From JANPBY01 sp963851405 (lineage in GTDB: Bacteria; Actinomycetota; Actinomycetes; DATJPE01), in contig CAWKPB010000004.1 in assembly GCA_963851405.1 (NCBI GenBank), positions 147,402 through 211,401 of the forward strand: a stretch of 64,000 nucleotides of DNA, read 5' to 3'. A program made the translations under genes and the position numbers. The notes under the pieces were generated by a model. That model searched no databases and was not told where the DNA came from. It worked only from the letters and a program-made list of their open reading frames with translations. Positions 53,494 to 63,136 of the stretch are shown in pieces (position 1 is the stretch's first letter; the number at the start of each line of letters is the position of its first letter).

Positions 53494-54288
53494 ATGGCCG
53501 GCGTCACCAACGCCCCCGGCCGGGCGCGGATCGCCGACCGCACGCTGCGGCAGGACCGCTGGTGGATGCCCAGCGTGCTCACCGTGGCCGGCCTGTCCGC
53601 CTGGATCCTCTACGCGACCGTCCGCGTCTTCATGCAGAACTGGTACTGGGTCGGTGAGTACCACTACCTCACGCCGTTCTACTCACCGTGCGTCTCCAAC
53701 GGCTGTATCCCCGAGGCCGCGGAGTTCGGCACGTTCCTGCCGGATGTGTGGTGGCTGCCCTACGCGGCGCTCACACTGCCGTTCCTCTTGCTGTTCCGGC
53801 TGACGTGCTACTACTACCGCAAGGCCTACTACCGGTCGTTCTGGCTGTCGCCGCCCGCCTGCGTCGTGGCCGAGCCGCACCGCACGTACACCGGTGAGAC
53901 CCAAGAGCCGCTCATCATGCAGAACCTGCACCGCTACTTCTTCTACGCGGCGTTCGCGATCTCGCTGATCAACACCTATGACGCGACGCAGGCCTTCACA
54001 AGCCCCGAGGGCTTCGGCATCGGCTTGGGCACGCTCATCTTGTGCGCCAACGTGGTCCTGCTGTGGCTTTACACGTTCTCCTGCCACTCCTGTCGGCACG
54101 CCATCGGTGGCCGCCTCAACCACTTCTCCAAGCACCCGATCCGTTACCAGCTCTGGACGCGGGTGTCGCAACTGAACACCCGCCACATGGAGCTGGCCTG
54201 GATCACCCTGGCCTCGCTGGCCATCACCGACTTCTACGTGATGTCGGTCTCGGCGGGCTGGATCACCGACCTCCGGTTTATCAACTAG
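53494..54288 (+). CDS. sdhC: Succinate dehydrogenase membrane subunit (Rv0249c-like)
   Basis: This 264-aa integral membrane protein has about five helices, beginning with WWMPSVLTVAGLSAWILYAT, and conserved His residues in NLHRYFFYAAF and FSCHSCRHAIGG that could ligate heme or shape the quinone site. It resembles the single large anchor subunit of the Sdh1-type complex of mycobacteria, so no separate SdhD is expected. ATG 53494 is preferred over an N-terminal extension (53395) because it starts just before the conserved amphipathic segment. SdhA follows after 38 bp. Confidence 0.85.
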   Translation: MAGVTNAPGRARIADRTLRQDRWWMPSVLTVAGLSAWILYATVRVFMQNWYWVGEYHYLTPFYSPCVSNGCIPEAAEFGTFLPDVWWLPYAALTLPFLLLFRLTCYYYRKAYYRSFWLSPPACVVAEPHRTYTGETQEPLIMQNLHRYFFYAAFAISLINTYDATQAFTSPEGFGIGLGTLILCANVVLLWLYTFSCHSCRHAIGGRLNHFSKHPIRYQLWTRVSQLNTRHMELAWITLASLAITDFYVMSVSAGWITDLRFIN

Positions 54289-54326
54289 CTCTGCATCAAC
54301 GAGCGACAACAAGGACTGGGCAGCAC

Positions 54327-56246
54327 ATGAGTGAGCACGAGCGGCACGCCTTCGACGTCGTCGTCATCGGCGCCGGTGGCGCCGGCCTACGGGCCGCGAT
54401 CGCGGCGCATGAGCGAGGGCTGCGCACGGCGATCATCTGCAAGTCCTTGTTCGGCAAGGCCCACACCGTCATGGCCGAGGGCGGCATCGCCGCGGCCATG
54501 GGCAACGTGAACAACAAGGACAACTGGCAGGTCCACTTCCGCGACACCATGCGCGGCGGCAAGTTCCTCAACTCGTGGCGGATGGCCGAACTCCACGCCA
54601 AGGAGGCCCCCGAGCGGGTGTGGGAGCTGGAGACCTACGGCGCCCTGTTCGACCGCACCAAGGAAGGCAAGATCAGCCAGCGCAACTTCGGCGGACATGA
54701 GTACCCGCGGCTCGCCCACGTCGGTGACCGCACCGGCCTGGAGCTGATCCGCACGCTCCAGCAGAAGATCGTTTCGCTGCAACAGGATGACGACAAGAGG
54801 TACGGCTCGGCCGACGGCCAGCTCGAGGTCTTCGCCGAGGTCACGGTCACCAAGATCCTCAAGGACGACTCCGGTGCGGTGACGGGCGTCTTCGGCTACC
54901 GCCGCGAGGACGGCTCGTTCCTCAGCTTCGACGCCCCGGCCGTGGTCCTGGCCACCGGCGGCATCGGCAAGTCGTTCACGGTCACCAGCAACTCCTGGGA
55001 GTACACCGGCGACGGCCACGCGCTGGCGCATGCGGGCCGGCGGCACCTTGGTCAACATGGAGTTCATCCAGTTCCACCCCACCGGCATGGTCTGGCCCCC
55101 GAGCGTGAAGGGCATCCTCGTCACGGAGTCGGTCCGCGGCGACGGCGGCGTCCTGACCAACTCCGAGGGCAAGCGCTTCATGTTCGACTACGTTCCCGAC
55201 GTCTTTCGGGCGAAGTACGCCAGAGACCGAGGAAGAAGCCGACCGCTGGTACACCGACCCCGACCACAACCTGCGCCCGCCGGAGCTGCTGCCGCGCGAC
55301 GAGGTCGCCCGCGCCATCAACTCCGAGGTCAAGGCCGGTCGTGGCTCGCCCCAGGGCGGCGTCTACCTCGACGTCTCCCAGCGGCTGCCCGCTGACGTCA
55401 TCCGCAAGAAGCTCCCGTCGATGTGGCACCAGTTCAAGGAGCTCGCCGACGTCGACATCACCCAAGAAGCCGATGCAGGTCGGGCCCACTTGTCACTACG
55501 TCATGGGCGGCCTCGAGGTCGACCCCGACACCGAAGCCACCCGGGTGCCCGGACTGTTCGCGGCCGGCGAAGTGGCCGGCGGCATGCACGGGTCGAACCG
55601 CCTCGGCGGCAACTCGTTGTCCGACCTGCTCGTGTTCGGCCGCCGGGCCGGCGTGGGGGCTGCGGACTACGTCGACGGCCTCGGGGAGGACCGCTCTGGG
55701 GTCACCGACGACCAACTGGCTGCGGCCGAGGCCGAGGCGCTGGCCCCGTTCAACGACAACGGCGACGAGAACCCATACACCGTCCACTCCGAGCTGCAGC
55801 AGATGATGAACTCCCTCGTCGGGATCATCCGCCGCGAGGACGAGGTGGCGGAGGCGCTGACGAAGCTCGAGGGTCTCAAGGAGCGGGCGGCGCGGGTCAC
55901 CGTCAGCGGGGGGCGCGCGTTCAACCCCGGCTGGCACCTCGCGCTCGACCTGGACAACATGCTCGTCGTCTCCGAATGCGTGGCCAGGGCGGCGCTCGAG
56001 CGCCAGGAGTCGCGCGGTGGCCACACACGCGACGACTACCCCGGCATGAACCCGGAGTGGCGCAAGCTCAACCTGATCTGCGAGCTCGACGACGGCAATG
56101 TCTCCATTCGGAAGCAGCCGTTGCCACCCATGCGCGAGGACCTGCTGGCCCTGTTCGAGGTGAGTGAGTTGTCGAAGTACCTCACCGAGGCCGAGCTACC
56201 CGTACCCGCTGCTGGGGGATCCAGCGAGACCGGAGAGGCACGCTGA
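54327..56246 (+). pseudogene. sdhA: Succinate dehydrogenase flavoprotein SdhA, three apparent +1 frameshifts
   Basis: The intact parts are typical: FAD motif VVIGAGGAGLRAAI (12-25), flavinylation His46 in GKAHTVMAEGG, NMEFIQFHPTGMVWPP, GPTCHYVMGGLEVDPDT and RLGGNSLSDLLVFGRRAG. Reading these needs three extra bases removed, near 55029 (c before ATGCGG), 55222 (a after TACGCC) and 55469 (g before CCGATG). The net shift is zero mod 3, so the start and the end share a frame. Without correction the middle third is nonsense. Sequencing error is likely, but real decay cannot be excluded. The stop overlaps the sdhB start by one base. Confidence 0.85.
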
Positions 56247-57580
56247 TGGGGTACGAGGGGCAGTTCCGGGTCTGGCGCGGCGACTCCAACGACGGCGACT
56301 TCGAGGACTACGCGGTCGACGTCAACGAGGGTGAGGTCGTCCTCGACATCATCCACCGGATCCAGGCGACCCAAGCTCCGGACCTGGCCGTGCGGTGGAA
56401 CTGCAAGGCCGGCAAGTGCGGCTCGTGCAGCGCCGAGATCAACGGACGCCCGAGGCTGATGTGCATGACTCGGATGAGCACGTTCACCGAGGACGAGACC
56501 ATCACGGTCACGCCCGATGCGGACCTTCCCCGTCATCCGCGACCTGGTCACCGACGTGTCGTACAACTACAAGAAGGCGCGCGCGGTCCCGTCGTTCGCC
56601 CGCCCGAGGACCTCGAGCCCGGCGACTACCGGATGACAGCAGGTCGACGTCGAGCGGCTCGCAGGAGTTCCGCAAGTGCATCGAGTGCTTCCTGTGCAAC
56701 AACACCTGCCACGTCGTGCGCGACCACGAGGAGAACAAGACCCATTTCGCCGGGCCGCGATTCCTCATGCGGATCAGCGAGCTCGAGATGCACCCGCTCG
56801 ACACCGCCGACCGGCGCAGGGTGGCGCAGCGAGGACCACGGGCTGGGCTTCTGCAACATCACCAAGTGCTGCACCGAGGTCTGCCCCGAGCACATCCACA
56901 TCACCGACAACGCGTTGATCCCGCTCAAGGAGCGCGTCGTCGACCTCAAGTACGACCCCGCCGTCGGCGGAGCGTCGGCCTTGCCGACTCGCGGCAGCCG
57001 GAAGGCCTTGAAGTTGGTCGCCTCCGATCCGGCGAAGGCCGAGGCGCTGGCGCTGCAGCGGCTGCACGGTCGCCCGGCCGACCGCACCGCGCTCAAGGCG
57101 CTGGCTGAGGCCCGGCATGCGCAGGGCAACTACTCCGGCGCAGCCGAGGCGAGCCGTGAGTCGCTGGCTCACGCACCGGCCCATGGCCCGCGCCGCGGGA
57201 CGGCCGCGATCTTCCACACCCGGATGCTGCTCGACGCGGTCGAGTCCGGACAGCTCAGCATCGACTCGGCCGAGGTCGAGCTGACGGAGACGCTCACTTC
57301 CGCCCAGCGCGCGGTGAGCAGCAGCCGTACCCTCACCTCCCTGCACGCCCGCGAGGCCGCCGCCAACAGCCGCTGGGACGACGCCCTGCACTGGCTCGGC
57401 GAGGGCCGGGGCTGGCAGCGCGGCTCCCACGAGGAAGCCGACGACCTGTTGACCCTCGCCGTGGTCCACGCCGCGCAGGGTCACCCGAACGAGGCCGCCG
57501 AGGAGCTGGCTCAGTCCGGCAGCGAGTGGCCGGACAACCCGCGACTGTCGTTCTTGCGCTCGAAGGTCTCGACCGGCTGA
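56246..57580 (+). pseudogene. sdhB: Succinate dehydrogenase iron-sulfur protein SdhB with frameshifts and a TPR-like C-terminal tail
   Basis: All cluster motifs can be read: 2Fe-2S (RWNCKAGKCGSC), then CIECFLCNNTCHVV and CNITKCCTEVCPEHI for the 4Fe-4S and 3Fe-4S clusters. They lie in different frames. Indels are inferred at 56517 (+g), about 56600 (-c), 56636 (+a), 56658 (+c) and 56830 (+c). The SdhB core should end near 56960 (LKERVVDLKYDP). Here the frame runs on for about 200 residues of Ala-rich helices (ALKALAEARHAQGNYSGAAE, WDDALHWLGEGRGW, LAVVHAAQGHPNEAAEEL) that look like TPRs. Either a fusion or a second gene joined by another error. Confidence 0.8.
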
Positions 57581-57586
57581 TCCAGC

Positions 57587-58345
57587 GTGGATCCCGCAGA
57601 CGTCGGCATCGCGCTCCTCGCCGGCCTGATCGCCGGGGTCATGAATGCCATCGTGGGAGCGGGCAGCTTGGTGAGTTTCCCGCTGTTGCTGACGATCGGG
57701 TTGCCACCCGTGACCGCCAACGCCACCAACACGGTCGGGCTGCTGCCCGGCACGATCAGCGCGGTCGCTGGGTATCGCCGGGAGCTGAGTGAGCGGCGTC
57801 CTGAGCTCCTGCGACTCGGCGCGGTGGCCGCAGTCGGCGGGATCGTGGGTGCGCTGTTGCTTGTGATGTTGCCCGCCACCACCTTCGAACGGGTCGTGCC
57901 GTTCTTGCTGGTCGGTGCCGCCGTCCTGACCGGGCTGCAACCGCGGGTCAACCGCTGGCTCACCCGGCGGGGCGGGCACCGAGGAGCGTGGGGACTTCTT
58001 GTCCTCGGCGTGGGGATCACAGCGATCTACGGGGGGTACTTCGGGGCCGCCCAGGGTGTCGTGCTGCTGGCCCTGATCGGGGCGTTGTACGAGCCGGACA
58101 TCCAGCAGGCCAACGCGTTGAAGAACGCGCTCGCCCTAGTGGCCAACTTCGTTGCGGCCGTGTTGTTCATCGGCGGCGGCATCGTCGACTGGAAGGTGGC
58201 GCTGATTGTGGCCGCCGGGTCGCTGGCCGGAGGGGTGCTGGGCGTACGGCTCGCGCGCCGACTCCCGCCCACCGCCTTCCGGGCGTTCGCCATGACCGTC
58301 GCGGTCGTGGCCGCCATCGTGATCGCCGTACGCGCCGCCAGCTAG
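57587..58345 (+). CDS. TauE/SafE-family membrane permease
   Basis: This 252-aa protein has about eight membrane helices and the family's duplicated motif: GLIAGVMNAIVGAGSLVSFP in the first half and GGYFGAAQGVVLLALIG in the second. Members export sulfite, sulfoacetate or other organic anions. The substrate here is unknown. GTG 57587 lies 6 bp past the sdhB-tail stop, so it is probably in the same transcript. Confidence 0.88.
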   Translation: MDPADVGIALLAGLIAGVMNAIVGAGSLVSFPLLLTIGLPPVTANATNTVGLLPGTISAVAGYRRELSERRPELLRLGAVAAVGGIVGALLLVMLPATTFERVVPFLLVGAAVLTGLQPRVNRWLTRRGGHRGAWGLLVLGVGITAIYGGYFGAAQGVVLLALIGALYEPDIQQANALKNALALVANFVAAVLFIGGGIVDWKVALIVAAGSLAGGVLGVRLARRLPPTAFRAFAMTVAVVAAIVIAVRAAS

Positions 58346-58500
58346 CCCCCCGACAACGGGGAGGAGACGGCGGGCAAGAACGCTGTCGATCAAGGGAAAA
58401 CCCTCTTCCCGCCAGGGGAAGGCCCGCTTCCTAAGCACCGATCAAGACGGCGACCTTGGACTCGCGCCAATTTGCCCGCACGGTCCAATGAGGAGGAATC

Positions 58501-59607
58501 GTGACCAGATCCGTCTTTGATCGACGCGGTTGGGGCCATGCGTCAGCCGCCATGGCAGTACTCAGCGTGGCGGCTGCGGCGCTGGTCGCGTGCGGTGACT
58601 CTGGCGACAGCAGTGGTGCAGGGCAGGCCCTGTCCCCGACTCCGACAACCGCCGACACCGCGGGGGCCACCCCCACGCCCACACTGCCTCCGGAGCCACT
58701 GGTGCTGTACGAGTGGTACCCCGACGGGGAAGAGATGAAGTCGATCATCGTCTCCGACGAGCAGCTGTCTGCTCCGCCGGTGAGAGTTGTGCCCGACGGA
58801 ACTGGTGCGGCCATTCACTCCAGCTGGTCACACGACGGCTCGCAATTCACCTGGGAGGTGCTCGCAGGTGAAACCGCCAGTGCGTGGACAGCAAACGCCG
58901 ACGGGAGCGACCCGGTGGAACGTGCGGCCTGCGAAGCGGACCCTTGTGTTCAGATGGCGTGGCCCGCGTTCTCACCTGACGACTCGCAGCTCCTGGTCGT
59001 GCAATACGACATCGCGAGCGGCGGCGATTGGGGGGCCTCTCACCTCGTGACCGTGGACCTCGAGACCGGAGCGCAGACCACCCTCGCCTCAACCGACGAC
59101 GGCACCACGGCGTTCTACCTCCCGTCCTGGTCGCCAGACGGCTCGAAAGTTGCTGTCCAGCTGGAGAGCTATCCGGATGCCGCCGAGGAGCGCATCGACA
59201 AGAGCGTCATCGTTGTGGTCGACACCGACCCATCGACCACCGCGGCACCCATGGCAGTGACCAAGCCGTCGCTCTTCGCGGGTTACCCCCGGTGGCACCC
59301 GAGCGACGACCGCATCCTGTTTGCGTCGTGGGACCTTCACGCTTTTCACGGCGCAGAGAAGTCGCAGTTGTACACCGTCGCCTCCGATGGCTCAGGCTTG
59401 AAACAACTCACCCAGGTCGACTACAAAGGCACCTCCCGGCGTCCGGGCGAAGCCACCTGGACCCCGGACGGTACGCAGATCATCGCGTCGGTTGGTGCCG
59501 TCAATAGTGGGACAGTGACGGACGTCAAGATCTCCTGGATCGACCCTAAGACCGGGCAGATCACCGAAACGATGGTTTCGGGAGCCATGGCCACGCTGCA
59601 GCCGTAG
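58501..59607 (+). CDS. TolB-like beta-propeller lipoprotein
   Basis: The 368 aa have a signal peptide with lipobox ALVACG (Cys31), a Thr/Pro/Ser-rich linker (about 35-65), then WD40-like PD40 blades (SSWSHDGSQFTWEV, AFSPDDSQLLVVQY, LPSWSPDGSKVAVQ, RWHPSDDRILFAS, TWTPDGTQIIAS). It is anchored outside the membrane. The function is unknown; such propellers bind proteins or peptides. GTG 58501 has a strong AGGAGG. The 155-bp upstream spacer has a GGGAAAACCCTCTTCCC palindrome-like stretch but no other clear signal. Confidence 0.82.
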   Translation: MTRSVFDRRGWGHASAAMAVLSVAAAALVACGDSGDSSGAGQALSPTPTTADTAGATPTPTLPPEPLVLYEWYPDGEEMKSIIVSDEQLSAPPVRVVPDGTGAAIHSSWSHDGSQFTWEVLAGETASAWTANADGSDPVERAACEADPCVQMAWPAFSPDDSQLLVVQYDIASGGDWGASHLVTVDLETGAQTTLASTDDGTTAFYLPSWSPDGSKVAVQLESYPDAAEERIDKSVIVVVDTDPSTTAAPMAVTKPSLFAGYPRWHPSDDRILFASWDLHAFHGAEKSQLYTVASDGSGLKQLTQVDYKGTSRRPGEATWTPDGTQIIASVGAVNSGTVTDVKISWIDPKTGQITETMVSGAMATLQP

Positions 59608-59651
59608 GAAGCGGGGGTGACCGCAGCGCCGTACCGTGGCAGGCTCGGAGC

Positions 59652-59951
59652 GTGCCGACCTCACTGACGCCCGAACAGATCACTGCCGCGCTCGCTTCAT
59701 TGCCTGGCTGGGAGGGCGACGCCGAAGGGGTGCGGCGCACGTACCAGGCACCCACGTTCCTCGCGGGCATCGCGTTGGTCGACGAGATCGCTGCCGCCGC
59801 CGAGGAGCTGGACCACCACCCAGACATCGACATCCGTTGGCGTTCGGTGACCTTCTTCCTGGTCACCCACTCCGCCGGCGGCGTGACCGAACTCGACGTT
59901 GAACTGGCTCAGCGCATCCACGCCGCCGCGACCCGCCGCGGGGCCGGCTGA
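59652..59951 (+). CDS. Pterin-4a-carbinolamine dehydratase
   Basis: This 99-aa enzyme recycles 4a-hydroxytetrahydrobiopterin. The family motif is visible in EELDHHPDIDIRW, with the conserved His pair, and THSAGGVTELD. Trp replaces the usual Tyr after DIR. No pterin-dependent hydroxylase is in the window, and in bacteria these proteins can also serve other pterins. Start GTG 59652 has CAGGCT 6 nt upstream. Confidence 0.92.
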   Translation: MPTSLTPEQITAALASLPGWEGDAEGVRRTYQAPTFLAGIALVDEIAAAAEELDHHPDIDIRWRSVTFFLVTHSAGGVTELDVELAQRIHAAATRRGAG

Positions 59952-59969
59952 GCCGCGAGGCCGTCGCCG

Positions 59970-60569
59970 ATGCCCGCCGAGGTACTCAGTGACCGGGAGC
60001 TCCTGGAGCCCATCGGCTCCGAGGCCCCCCGTGGCTGGCGCGGGCGCCGAGGGCAGCTGCTGGCGGTAGCCGCGGTAGCCGTCCTGTTGGTCATCCCCCT
60101 CGACCAATGGACCCAGCATCAGCAGTTCGGCGCGCTCCTCACCGAGGTGGAGCGAGCCGAACGGGAGGCCGCGGTGACCGACGAACGGCTGGTGGGCGCC
60201 GTCGACGCGTGGGGCGCGCTGAACGTCGGCACGATCCGCGTGTACGGGCTACGAGCCAGCGCCCTCGCTGACGTCGCCGAGGTCGGCACGAGGGGATCCG
60301 CACTCGCGACCGCCGACTCGAAGCGCGTCTCGGCTCTGTGGATCTCGCCTTGGCACGGCGCCTTGAAGCGCGCTCAGCAGGTCTACCTCCAGCGCCTCGA
60401 GGACCGGGTGAACTACCTGGGTGATGTAGCGGCCGACCCGGACGTCGTAGTCAACTCCGAGCCGCCCGACACTTCCGCGGCCGCACGGAGCGCACTGCTT
60501 GCCGCGATTCCGACCCTGGCTAGCGAGGACGCACAAGCGCGCATCGACGCAGCTCTGCCCCAGCCCTAG
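59970..60569 (+). CDS. Hypothetical single-pass membrane protein, 199 aa
   Basis: I do not recognise a family. One helix (LLAVAAVAVLLVIPL, about residues 30-44) is followed by a periplasmic-type region with a charged helix (LLTEVERAEREAAVTDERLV) and a second helical part (ALKRAQQVYLQRLEDRVNYL). It starts 18 bp after the pterin dehydratase. The stop abuts a tandem array of hairpin repeats. Confidence 0.55.
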   Translation: MPAEVLSDRELLEPIGSEAPRGWRGRRGQLLAVAAVAVLLVIPLDQWTQHQQFGALLTEVERAEREAAVTDERLVGAVDAWGALNVGTIRVYGLRASALADVAEVGTRGSALATADSKRVSALWISPWHGALKRAQQVYLQRLEDRVNYLGDVAADPDVVVNSEPPDTSAAARSALLAAIPTLASEDAQARIDAALPQP

Positions 60570-60669
60570 CCCCCATTGCCGAGGGGGCCAGCCCCATCCG
60601 CCGAGGGGGGCAGCCCCATCCGCCGAGGGCGGCAGCCCCATCCGCCGAGGGGGCAGCCCCATCCGCGGG
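60569..60669. repeat. Tandem array of hairpin-forming 21-22-bp repeats
   Basis: The unit GCCCCATCCGCCGAGGGGGC-A is repeated at 60569-60590, 60591-60612, 60613-60634, 60635-60655 and partly at 60656-60669. Each unit has a GCCCC arm and a GGGGC arm and can fold on itself. The array lies between the ends of two convergent genes. The remaining bases to 60835 hold no gene that I can support. Confidence 0.8.
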
Positions 60670-60835
60670 AGGTCCGCCGGCGTCCTACTCAGGGCCCTGC
60701 CGGCGCCCAACCCCGCGCGCGCCGAATGCGGCGGAAGTGCCCTATCTGGGCGCCGAATCGGGCCGTTTCCCGGCATTCGGCAGGAGCGCGGCTGGAGGAG
60801 GACGAAGAGCCGGGCCGGATGCGTACGGGCGGCGC

Positions 60836-62299
60836 TCACCAGGGGGACGGGCGGTAGTCCTTGAGGAAGCAGCCGAACAGCTCCTCCCCCGCCTCCCCAC
60901 GCACGATCGGGTCGTAAACCCGAGCGGCCCCATCGACCAGGTCGAGTGGCGCGTGGAAGCCCTCGTCGGCAAGCCGCGCCTTGGTCGGATGCGGCCGCTC
61001 GTCGGTGATCCAGCCGGTGTCGACGCTGGTCATCAGGATGCCGTCGCTCTCGAAGAGCTCGCGCGCGCTCGTGCGCGTCAGCATGTTCACTGCGGCCTTG
61101 GCCATGTTGGTGTGCGGGTGACCCGGGCCCTTGTAGCCACGCCCGAACTGGCCCTCCATGGCCGAGACGTTCACGACGTACTTTCGCCGCGCCGGCGACG
61201 CGGCCAGCGACCCCCGCAGCCGGCTCACCAAGATGAACGGAGCGGTGCTGTTGCACAACTGCACCTCGAGCAGCTCGAGCGCGTCCACTTCCTCCACCCG
61301 CTGGGTCCAGCTGTTCACCGGCGCGAGGTCGGGCACCAGGCCGCCCGCGTCGATCGCCGTCCCCTCGTCGATGCGGGCCAGCGACGCCGACCCGACCTCC
61401 ATGGCCCACGCCGTCACGTCCGCGGCGCTCACATCCGGCGCCACCGCCCCCGCGAGCGCGGTCGGGTGGGCGTCGCTCGTACGGCCAAAGGTGAGTTGCT
61501 CCGGCCGCGGTCCCGCCGGCAACTCGGCTTGCTCGGCGGCGGCCAGGGCCGCGTAGGACCCAGGGCTGCGCTTCACCGTCTGAGCCGCATTGTTGATCAG
61601 GATGTCGAGGTGGCCACGCTCGTTCATCGAGTCGGCCAGCGCCACCACCTGGGCTGGGTCACGCAGGTCGATGCCGACGATGCGCAGCCGGTGAATCCAC
61701 TCCTCGCTGTCGGGCATGGACGTGAAGCGCCGTACGGCGTCATTCGGGAACCGCGTCGTGATCGTGGTCTCCGCCCCGTCGCGCAGCAGCCGCAGCGCGA
61801 TATACATCCCGATCTTCGCCCGGCCCCCGGTGAGCAACGCCCGGCGCCCGGAGAGGTCGGTGCGCGCCTCGCGCTTCTCGCGGTTTTCGGCCGCGCACGA
61901 CGGACACATCTGGTGGTAGAAGGCGTCGATCTCGGAGTACCGCTGCTTGCAGATGTAGCACCCATGCGGCCGGATCAGCGTGCCGGCGAGCGCGCCGTCG
62001 GCCGCGGTCGACAGCGGGATCCCGCGGGTCTCGTCGTCGATGCGGTCCGGGGCGCCAGTTGCGGTGGCCGCGATCACCGCCCGGTCTGCAGCCTGTACGG
62101 CGTCCCGCTTCAACGTACGGCGCTGCTTCTTGACCGCCTTGAACACCCCGGCCGTCGCCCGACGGATCGCGAGGGCATCCGGGTGCTCGGGCGGCAGCGC
62201 CTGGGTCTCCTCGATGACCCGCAGTGCCTCGGCCAGCCGCGACGCCTCGATGCCAGGCGTGGGGTCGGAGGAGCCAGAGGGATCGGAGGGTTCGGACAC
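60836..62299 (-). CDS. Zinc-ribbon SDR-type protein lacking the catalytic Tyr
   Basis: The 487 aa comprise a helical N-terminus rich in basic residues (about 20-95) and a four-Cys zinc ribbon (CYICKQRY then CPSCAAEN, about 108-135). The Rossmann fold begins with ALLTGGRAKIGMYIALRLL, NAAQ motif in DILINNAAQ, and active-site strand VVNVSAMEGQFGRG. Where SDR enzymes have YxxxK this reads TNMAK, so Lys is kept but Tyr is Thr. Ser of the triad is present. GTG 62299 follows GGGAGGA. It may be a non-catalytic or altered SDR; no substrate is suggested. Confidence 0.78.
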   Translation of the reverse strand: MSEPSDPSGSSDPTPGIEASRLAEALRVIEETQALPPEHPDALAIRRATAGVFKAVKKQRRTLKRDAVQAADRAVIAATATGAPDRIDDETRGIPLSTAADGALAGTLIRPHGCYICKQRYSEIDAFYHQMCPSCAAENREKREARTDLSGRRALLTGGRAKIGMYIALRLLRDGAETTITTRFPNDAVRRFTSMPDSEEWIHRLRIVGIDLRDPAQVVALADSMNERGHLDILINNAAQTVKRSPGSYAALAAAEQAELPAGPRPEQLTFGRTSDAHPTALAGAVAPDVSAADVTAWAMEVGSASLARIDEGTAIDAGGLVPDLAPVNSWTQRVEEVDALELLEVQLCNSTAPFILVSRLRGSLAASPARRKYVVNVSAMEGQFGRGYKGPGHPHTNMAKAAVNMLTRTSARELFESDGILMTSVDTGWITDERPHPTKARLADEGFHAPLDLVDGAARVYDPIVRGEAGEELFGCFLKDYRPSPW

Positions 62300-62362
62300 C
62301 CCGGCATCCTCCCCCGGCGCCAGCCCCGGACCGAAATCTCCACAAGTTTCTGAACGACTCCT

Positions 62363-62391
62363 GCATCCAAAGCGACGCCTACCTAGGAAGT
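62363..62391 (+). promoter_or_regulatory. Two-block promoter of fasciclin gene 1
   Basis: GCATCC (62363-62368), 17 bp, GGAAGT (62386-62391). The same blocks and spacing precede fasciclin gene 2. The -35 is one base from the CCATCC of the mycobacterial SigK promoters that drive fasciclin-domain antigens. Confidence 0.55.
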
Positions 62392-62439
62392 AGGGGTGAC
62401 AGCACACCCACCCGATCACTCAATCGAAGGGCACTTCCC

Positions 62440-63111
62440 ATGCGTATCGCGAAGAGCTTCGCCGCAATGGCCACGGTTGGCGTTCTCGCCGCCGGCGCCG
62501 TCGCCGTGGCCCCCGCCGCCTCAGCCACTTCCCCCGAGCTGGGCACCAAGTCGCTGGCCAAGGTTCTCGGCAACGACCTCGTCCCAGGCAACGGCTTCGA
62601 CAAGAACTGGGAGGACTACGACATCGTCCGCGAGGCGATCGACGCAGTCATCGCCACCAAGGGTGTCGATGGGACCCCCGTGGCCGTCCTGGCTGATGGC
62701 ACCGTGCCCGTCACGGCCTTCATCCCGAACGACCGCGCCTTCCGCAAGCTGATCAAGAACGTGACCGGTGACAAGTTGTCCACCGAGAAGAAGACGTTCA
62801 ACGCGGTTGCCGGACTCGGCATCGACACCGTTGAAACCGTCCTGCTCTACCACGTCGTCGCTGGAGCCACCCTGTCCTCGATCGACGCGGTCGTCGCCAA
62901 CGGTGCCTCGATCGAGACGGCCCTCGGTGCCGACTTCGGGATCAAGGTCGCATCCGTTGACCCGCTGGACGTGCGTCTGCGCGACCTCGACCCCGACGCG
63001 CGTAACGCTCGGCTGATCTCCGGTCAGCTGGACATCAACGCCGGCAACTACCAGGTCGCGCACGGCATCGACCGGGTGCTGCGCCCGCTCGACCTCCCGA
63101 AGGCAGCCTGA
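62440..63111 (+). CDS. Secreted fasciclin-domain protein 1
   Basis: The 223 aa have a Sec signal peptide (MRIAKSFAAMATVGVLAAGA, cleavage near ASA at about residue 30) and one FAS1 domain. VTAFIPNDRAFRKLI is the first conserved box, and LLYHVVAGATLSS the YH motif. No lipobox or anchor is seen, so it is exported and free or wall-bound. FAS1 proteins mediate adhesion. Its signal peptide is almost the same as that of the next gene, so the two arose by tandem duplication. Confidence 0.92.
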   Translation: MRIAKSFAAMATVGVLAAGAVAVAPAASATSPELGTKSLAKVLGNDLVPGNGFDKNWEDYDIVREAIDAVIATKGVDGTPVAVLADGTVPVTAFIPNDRAFRKLIKNVTGDKLSTEKKTFNAVAGLGIDTVETVLLYHVVAGATLSSIDAVVANGASIETALGADFGIKVASVDPLDVRLRDLDPDARNARLISGQLDINAGNYQVAHGIDRVLRPLDLPKAA

Positions 63112-63136
63112 ACGAACACTGATCGACCCGCTTGAC

